Assembly (NCBI GenBank): GCA_964625865.1
Contig: CAZVEV010000032.1
Coordinates: 1-35,223, forward strand
DNA length: 35,223 nt
Direction: 5' to 3'
Source of the DNA: CAZVEV01 sp964625865
Lineage (GTDB): Bacteria > Planctomycetota > Phycisphaerae > SM23-33
The notes under the pieces are model-generated. The model was not told the origin of the DNA, did not search any database, and saw only the letters and a program-made list of their open reading frames with translations. Position numbers and translations under genes: made by a program. Positions 30,991-35,223 of the stretch are shown here, piece after piece (the first letter of the stretch is position 1; every line of letters begins with the position of its first letter).

Positions 30991-33900
30991 ATGCGTAACA
31001 GACGCCTTATCATGCGAGTTGCCGTTGTGTTGCTGACGGCCGGGATTGCGTTCCAGGCCGCCGCCAGGCCCAAGTCCAAAGCCAGGAAGGGCGCCAAAGC
31101 CAAGACGCCCGAGGCGTTCAAGGTCAAGGCGCTGGTGACCACGCCGGTAATCCGCGGCGGGCAAAAGGCGCAGAAGATCTCCGTCGACGTGACGGGTCTC
31201 AAGGAGTTGTGGCTGCTGGCGACGGTGGGGCGGGACGATTACCACCACGACCGCGCCGCCTGGGGCGATCCGGTGCTCATCGACGCCGCGGGCACGCGGG
31301 TCGACATGACCACGCTCAAGCCGGTCTCGTCGAAGACCGGGTGGGGCACGCTGATGCTCAACCGCGGGCTTTCCGGCCCGCCGCTGCGGATCGGCTCGAC
31401 GACGTTCAAGCGCGGGTTTTTCGCCCACGCGCCGAGTTCAATCCGGTTCAAGTTGGACGGCAAGTACGTGCGGTTCGAGGCCAGCGTCGGCATCGGCGCC
31501 GGGGCGGGGAAAAACGGCAGTTGCGCCTTCCGCGTGCTGGACCGCTACGACGCGACGGACATGACGAAGTATCCGCAGGGCAAGGCGGTGACCGTGCAGA
31601 CCGCCGCGGCGGCGCCGAAGGGCAAGTCCGTCCCGCTCGGTGCGAACATCGAGGCGCTTCGTCGCGCGATCAAGGACCTCACCGCGACGTACAAGGACCG
31701 CTATCCGAAGGGCCCGGACTATCTCAAGCGTCTGGAAGACCTCGCCGCACAGGACGACAGCGCCGAGCGGACCAAGGCCCTGAAGGACCTTCAGGCCGAA
31801 GCACTGCTGGCCAATCCGCTGCTGGACTTCGACAAGCTCCTGCTGGTGCGGCGCAAAGGGCGGAATCTCGGCCTGCCGGCCAACTGGCAGAGCAATTCGA
31901 GCGTGAGCAAGACCGGGTACGACAACGACATCGCCGTCCTGTCGCCCGTGAGGCCCGGGGGCAAGATCACAACGCTGTTCAAGCCAGCCAAGGGCGAGTA
32001 CGTCGGCGATGTGGACCTGCACTTCGACGCCGAGAAGATGCTCTTCTCCATGCCGTCCGGGGGCGGGCGCGGGGCGTGGCAGATTCATGAGATCGCCGTC
32101 GACCCTTCGACGGGGCTCAGGGCAAGTGGCACGGGCCTGCGACAGGTCTCGCCCACGCGGGCCAACGAGTCCTACACCAACAACTACGACTCCTGCTACC
32201 TGCCCGACGGGCGCATCCTGTACACGTCGACGGCGCCCTGCGTGGCCGTGCCGTGCGTGCGAGGGGGCTCGCCGGTGGCCACGCTGTTCATCATGAATGC
32301 CGACGGTACGAACATGCGCCAGCTCTGCTTCGACCAGGAGCACAGCTGGTACCCGACGGTGATGGCCAACGGGCGAATCCTCTACGCGCGGTGGGAATAC
32401 GCCGACCTGCCCCACGCCAATTCGCGAATGCTCTTTACGATGAACCCCGACGGGACGAATCAGCGGGCGTTTTACGGGAGCAACTCGTTCTGGCCTAACT
32501 CGATCTTCTACGCCCGCCCGATCCCGGGGCATCCGACGAAGGTCGTGGGCGTCATCAGCGGGCACCACGGGCCTCGGCGCGTGGGCGAGATGATCCTGTT
32601 CGACACGGCCCTCGGTACGCAGGAGGCTGACGGCGTGGTCCAGCGGATACCGGGCTACGGCCAGAAGGTCGAGCCGCTGATCCAGGACAGGCTGACCAAC
32701 GGCAGTTGGCCCAAGTTCCTCCAGCCGTACCCGCTCAGCGACAAGTACTTCCTCGTTTCGATGCAGCCGCGCGGCGGACACCGGGGCATCTACCTGGTGG
32801 ACGTCTTCGACAACATGCTCCTGATCGCCGAGCAGCCCGGCGTGGCGATGCTCGAGCCGGTCCCCTTCCGCAAGACGCCCACCCCGCCGATCGTGCCCGA
32901 CAAGGTCGACCTGACCCGCAAAGACGCGGTGGTCTTCATCTCCGACGTCTACTACGGGCCCGGGCTGAAGGGCATTCCGCGAGGGGAGGTCAAGAACCTG
33001 CGCCTGTACACCTACACGTTCGGCTATCCGGGGGTGGGCGGGCTGTACGGATCGATCGGCATGGACGGGCCGTGGGACATGCGGCGGACGCTCGGCACGG
33101 TGCCGGTCGAAGCCGACGGCTCGGCCGTCTTCCGCGTGCCGGCCAACACGCCCATCGCCGTCCAGCCCCTCGACAGCGAGGGCAAGGCGATGCAGATCAT
33201 GCGCAGTTGGTTCACCGCCATGCCGGGCGAGGTCCTCTCCTGCACCGGCTGTCACGAGAACCCCAACGACGCCCCGCCGCCGGGGGTGACCATCGCGTCG
33301 CGCAAGGGCCCGTCGAAGATCACGCCGTGGCGCGGCCCCGCACGCAACTACGAGTTCCAGCGCGAACTCCAGCCCGTGCTCGACAAGTACTGCGTCGGCT
33401 GTCACAACGGGGCCAAGCGCACGGACGGGCGCACCTTGCCGGACCTGCGCGGGACGGTGATGGCCACCGGCTGGTCGACGAAGATGGCGGGCAATACGGG
33501 CAAGGGGACGGGGGGCAAGTTCTCGGTGTCGTACATGACGCTGCACCGTTACGTGCGGCGGCCCGGCATCGAAAGCCCCATGCCGCTGATGACGCCCATG
33601 GAGTTCCACGCCGACACCACCGAACTGGTCCAGATGCTCGCCAAGGGCCACAACAAGGTCACCCTCGACGCCGAGGCCTGGGACCGCCTGATCACGTGGA
33701 TCGACTTCAACGCCCCGTACCACGGACGCTGGTCGACGATCGTGGGCCAGAAGACCGCCCTGGCCAAGGAAGCCCAGCGCGCCGCGATGCGGAAACTCTA
33801 CGCCTCGGTCGACGAGGACCACGAGTTCTTGGCCGCCCTGAACGCACCCAAGATCACGCCGATCATCCCGGCTGGTTGGGACAAGAAACCCGCCCCGGTG

Positions 33901-34806
33901 AAGATCGACCTGGCGAATTGGCCCATGAAGGACGCGGCCGCCGCGGTGGCCGGCAAGAAGCCGATGACGATCGACCTGGGCAAGGACGTGTCGATGACGC
34001 TGGTGTACGTGCCGGCCGGCCAGTTCGCCATGGGCAGCAACACCGGCTACGCCGACGAGGCCCCGATGGCCAAGGCCACGATCGCCAAGGGCTTCTGGAT
34101 GGGCCAGTTCGAGGTCACCAACGCCCAGTTCCGCGCGTTCGATCCAAAACACGACAGCCGCTTCGAGGACCGCCACGGGTATCAGTTCGGCATCCCGGGT
34201 TACGACGTCAACGCCGAGAAGATGCCCGCCGTCCGCCTGGCGTGGACCGAGGCGGTGACGTTCTGCAAGTGGCTGTCGACGAAGACGGGCAAACGCGTCG
34301 CCCTGCCGACCGAGGCCCAGTGGGAATGGGCCTGCCGCGCCGGCACCGACACGCCGATGGCCTACGGCGACCTGAACGCGGACTTCTCGAAGTTCGGCAA
34401 CATGGGTGACATCACGCTGGCGTACTTCTCGGGCAACCCGTACCAGATCAACTGGCGCACGGCGTACTACAAGAACCCGACGAACATCTTCGACAACTGG
34501 ATTCCCCAGGACGGGCGGTTCAACGACGGCGGGTTCGTGTCCGAAGACGTGGGCAAGTACCAGGCCAACGCCTGGTCGCTTCACGACATGCACGGCAACG
34601 TCGCCGAGTGGACGCGGTCGGCCTACCGCCCGTACCCCTACAATCCCGGCGACGGGCGAAACGCCCTCGACGCCACCGCCCGACGCGTCGTCCGCGGCGG
34701 GTCATGGTACGACCGTCCCAAGCGGTGTCGCTCGGCCTTCCGCCTGTCCTACCGCCCCTACCACAAGGTCTACAACGTCGGCTTCCGCGTGGTGATCGAA
34801 GAGTAG
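30991..34806 (+). CDS. Exported NPCBM / HzsA-middle-like / dihaem cytochrome / FGE-like fusion protein
   Basis: A 1271-residue exported protein. ATG 30991 (MRNRRLIMRVAVVLLTAG) follows GAGAGG and has a signal peptide. The order is: NPCBM-like carbohydrate-binding region (about 68-190: LWLLATVGRDDYHHDRAAWG, FKRGFFAHAPSSIRFKLDG); a helical linker; a propeller resembling the middle domain of hydrazine synthase alpha subunit and its planctomycete relatives (about 275-735: LLLVRRKGRNLG, YDSCYLPDGRILYTSTAPC, LFIMNADGTNMRQLCFDQEHSWYP); two c-type haem sites, C751-T-G-C-H755 and C801-V-G-C-H805; and a formylglycine-enzyme/sulfatase-modifying domain (about 1000-1270: MTLVYVPAGQFAMGSN, LPTEAQWEWACRAG, MHGNVAEWTRSAY, VVRGGSWYDRPKRCRSAFRL). 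The first FGE copper-binding Cys is replaced (SWYDRPKRC), so sulfatase activation is unlikely. A secreted redox, glycan-linked role is inferred. A 24-nt repeat is embedded at residues 372-379. Confidence 0.88.
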   Translation: MRNRRLIMRVAVVLLTAGIAFQAAARPKSKARKGAKAKTPEAFKVKALVTTPVIRGGQKAQKISVDVTGLKELWLLATVGRDDYHHDRAAWGDPVLIDAAGTRVDMTTLKPVSSKTGWGTLMLNRGLSGPPLRIGSTTFKRGFFAHAPSSIRFKLDGKYVRFEASVGIGAGAGKNGSCAFRVLDRYDATDMTKYPQGKAVTVQTAAAAPKGKSVPLGANIEALRRAIKDLTATYKDRYPKGPDYLKRLEDLAAQDDSAERTKALKDLQAEALLANPLLDFDKLLLVRRKGRNLGLPANWQSNSSVSKTGYDNDIAVLSPVRPGGKITTLFKPAKGEYVGDVDLHFDAEKMLFSMPSGGGRGAWQIHEIAVDPSTGLRASGTGLRQVSPTRANESYTNNYDSCYLPDGRILYTSTAPCVAVPCVRGGSPVATLFIMNADGTNMRQLCFDQEHSWYPTVMANGRILYARWEYADLPHANSRMLFTMNPDGTNQRAFYGSNSFWPNSIFYARPIPGHPTKVVGVISGHHGPRRVGEMILFDTALGTQEADGVVQRIPGYGQKVEPLIQDRLTNGSWPKFLQPYPLSDKYFLVSMQPRGGHRGIYLVDVFDNMLLIAEQPGVAMLEPVPFRKTPTPPIVPDKVDLTRKDAVVFISDVYYGPGLKGIPRGEVKNLRLYTYTFGYPGVGGLYGSIGMDGPWDMRRTLGTVPVEADGSAVFRVPANTPIAVQPLDSEGKAMQIMRSWFTAMPGEVLSCTGCHENPNDAPPPGVTIASRKGPSKITPWRGPARNYEFQRELQPVLDKYCVGCHNGAKRTDGRTLPDLRGTVMATGWSTKMAGNTGKGTGGKFSVSYMTLHRYVRRPGIESPMPLMTPMEFHADTTELVQMLAKGHNKVTLDAEAWDRLITWIDFNAPYHGRWSTIVGQKTALAKEAQRAAMRKLYASVDEDHEFLAALNAPKITPIIPAGWDKKPAPVKIDLANWPMKDAAAAVAGKKPMTIDLGKDVSMTLVYVPAGQFAMGSNTGYADEAPMAKATIAKGFWMGQFEVTNAQFRAFDPKHDSRFEDRHGYQFGIPGYDVNAEKMPAVRLAWTEAVTFCKWLSTKTGKRVALPTEAQWEWACRAGTDTPMAYGDLNADFSKFGNMGDITLAYFSGNPYQINWRTAYYKNPTNIFDNWIPQDGRFNDGGFVSEDVGKYQANAWSLHDMHGNVAEWTRSAYRPYPYNPGDGRNALDATARRVVRGGSWYDRPKRCRSAFRLSYRPYHKVYNVGFRVVIEE
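32103..32126 (+). repeat. 24-nt dispersed repeat inside coding sequence
   Basis: Identical over 24 nt to the reverse complement of 30663-30686. Here it encodes PSTGLRAS (residues 372-379) in a loop of the propeller, directly before a native-looking GTGLRQVSP strand. Confidence 0.85.
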
Positions 34807-35223
34807 GGGGCCAATCGCGTAAGGCGTGCAAACGAGGTCGTGCCCACGATGGCACGTCCGGCAGACACGCTCTCCGTGGGCAGGGCGCTTTCAGTCTCGG
34901 CCGCCGTTGGGGGCTGGGGTGTCCTCGCAGCGTCCCGGCCAAGGGGTCTGGCCGCCCCGTGGCCGCACTTGGCCGAGAAAAACGACCTTGCCCCCCACAA
35001 ACCCGCCCAGACGCGGCCTGCGGTATCGGCCGTGCCTCTACGGGGGTCTCAGGGTATTCGGAGTATTACCGTCAGATTCGCCCCGAGAGAGAAAAGGGGT
35101 CAGGACTCTTTGCTTAACATGCCGACCCATCCCACCATAGTCCATCGAATGGGCTTCCCCAATCCCCTTAACCCGAATATTTCATCACAAATAACAAGTT
35201 TATAATTGCGCGACGGCCTTAGC
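34807..35223. other. 3' noncoding region of the window
   Basis: No credible gene in these 417 nt; a 121-residue open frame (34840-35205) runs through repeat sequence and has no family features. Contents are a 6-bp hairpin CGTGCC/GGCACG (34839-34856), the third copy of the roughly 90-bp element (34934-35021), and an AT-rich end with TATAAT at 35201-35206, which may be the -10 box of a gene starting beyond the window. Its -35 box is not convincing. Confidence 0.6.
34934..35021 (-). repeat. ~90-bp intergenic element, copy 3
   Basis: The fullest copy. The 15-nt block CCAGACGCGGCCTGC (35007-35021) and the 13-nt block GGGGTCTGGCCGC (34943-34955) are exact reverse complements of the two ends of copy 1 (7411-7477). 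CGACCTTGCCCCC (34983-34995) and GGCCGCACTTGG (34961-34972) match copy 2 (16104-16165) at the same spacing. Confidence 0.65.

Noticed and set aside
31438..34593. 1051-residue open frame on the - strand opposite the HzsA-like gene
   Set aside because: High GC at third positions opens the antisense frame. The translation is His/Arg/Val-rich with no family motifs, and the + strand protein has clear domains throughout.
33988..34806. True formylglycine-generating (sulfatase-activating) activity for the C-terminal domain
   Set aside because: The first of the two catalytic Cys positions is replaced in SWYDRPKRC, and the domain is part of a secreted cytochrome fusion; only the fold is claimed.
30991..34806. 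Hydrazine synthase and an anammox organism
   Set aside because: Only the propeller and haem region resemble the alpha subunit. There are no HzsB/HzsC genes beside it, and the NPCBM and FGE-like parts are not found in HzsA.
34840..35205. 121-residue open frame at the 3' end
   Set aside because: It runs through a degenerate intergenic repeat and a low-complexity end, with no ribosome site or recognisable motif.
1..35223. CRISPR arrays, tRNA or rRNA genes, transposase genes
   Set aside because: No regularly spaced identical repeats, cloverleaf sequences, rRNA cores or transposase-like proteins were seen. The repeats present are single palindromes or pairs.

Overview
The window is GC-rich bacterial DNA, most likely from a planctomycete of the Phycisphaerae type. 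The evidence is two PEP-CTERM proteins with VPEPST...RRRRR tails, several exported LamG-domain proteins, Tat-exported Gfo/Idh/MocA and TIM-barrel sugar enzymes, an exported PQQ-propeller protein, a large cytochrome protein related to the hydrazine-synthase alpha subunit, and many short palindromic intergenic repeats. The phylum call is inference from gene content; there is no rRNA or tRNA gene here.

Region 1 (1-3785, + strand): a protein-folding cluster. The 3' part of groEL is followed by dnaJ, grpE and an FmdB-type zinc-ribbon gene. Region 2 (3786-7566): a HEAT-like protein of unknown function convergent with an exported LamG protein. Region 3 (7567-12684, - strand): a cell-wall/division operon read murC-murB-ddl-ftsQ-like-membrane protein, behind a promoter with a perfect TTGACA box. 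No ftsA or ftsZ follows; murG stands alone at 29552-30652. Region 4 (12877-16034, - strand): two PEP-CTERM genes, each with a sigma70-like promoter and a roughly 150-nt leader; the two leaders share ordered sequence blocks.

Region 5 (16325-27148): an orphan HicB-like gene, a cupin lipoprotein with a strong intrinsic terminator, a methyltransferase-fold/PQQ-propeller fusion, a divergent pair of Tat-exported sugar enzymes (Gfo/Idh/MocA plus TIM-barrel isomerase), a lactonase-family lipoprotein and a ceramidase-like/LamG fusion. Nearly all carry export signals, so together they look like an extracytoplasmic sugar oxidation and isomerisation set (inference). Region 6 (27259-29515): a UbiA-family prenyltransferase resembling decaprenyl-phosphate phosphoribosyltransferase, then a DUF362 protein. 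Region 7 (30914-34806): a 1271-residue exported protein joining an NPCBM-like domain, an HzsA-middle-like propeller, two CxxCH haem sites and a formylglycine-enzyme-like domain.

Spacers hold at least six short repeat families: a GATTGCGG inverted element, a double-hairpin element present twice in opposite orientation, a roughly 90-bp element in three degenerate copies, two long perfect inverted repeats, and a 24-nt sequence present once in a spacer and once inside the HzsA-like coding sequence. The most promising new observations are the shared PEP-CTERM leader, the four-part HzsA-like fusion, the repeat inserted into that gene, and the hairpin element whose arms show stem-preserving changes.
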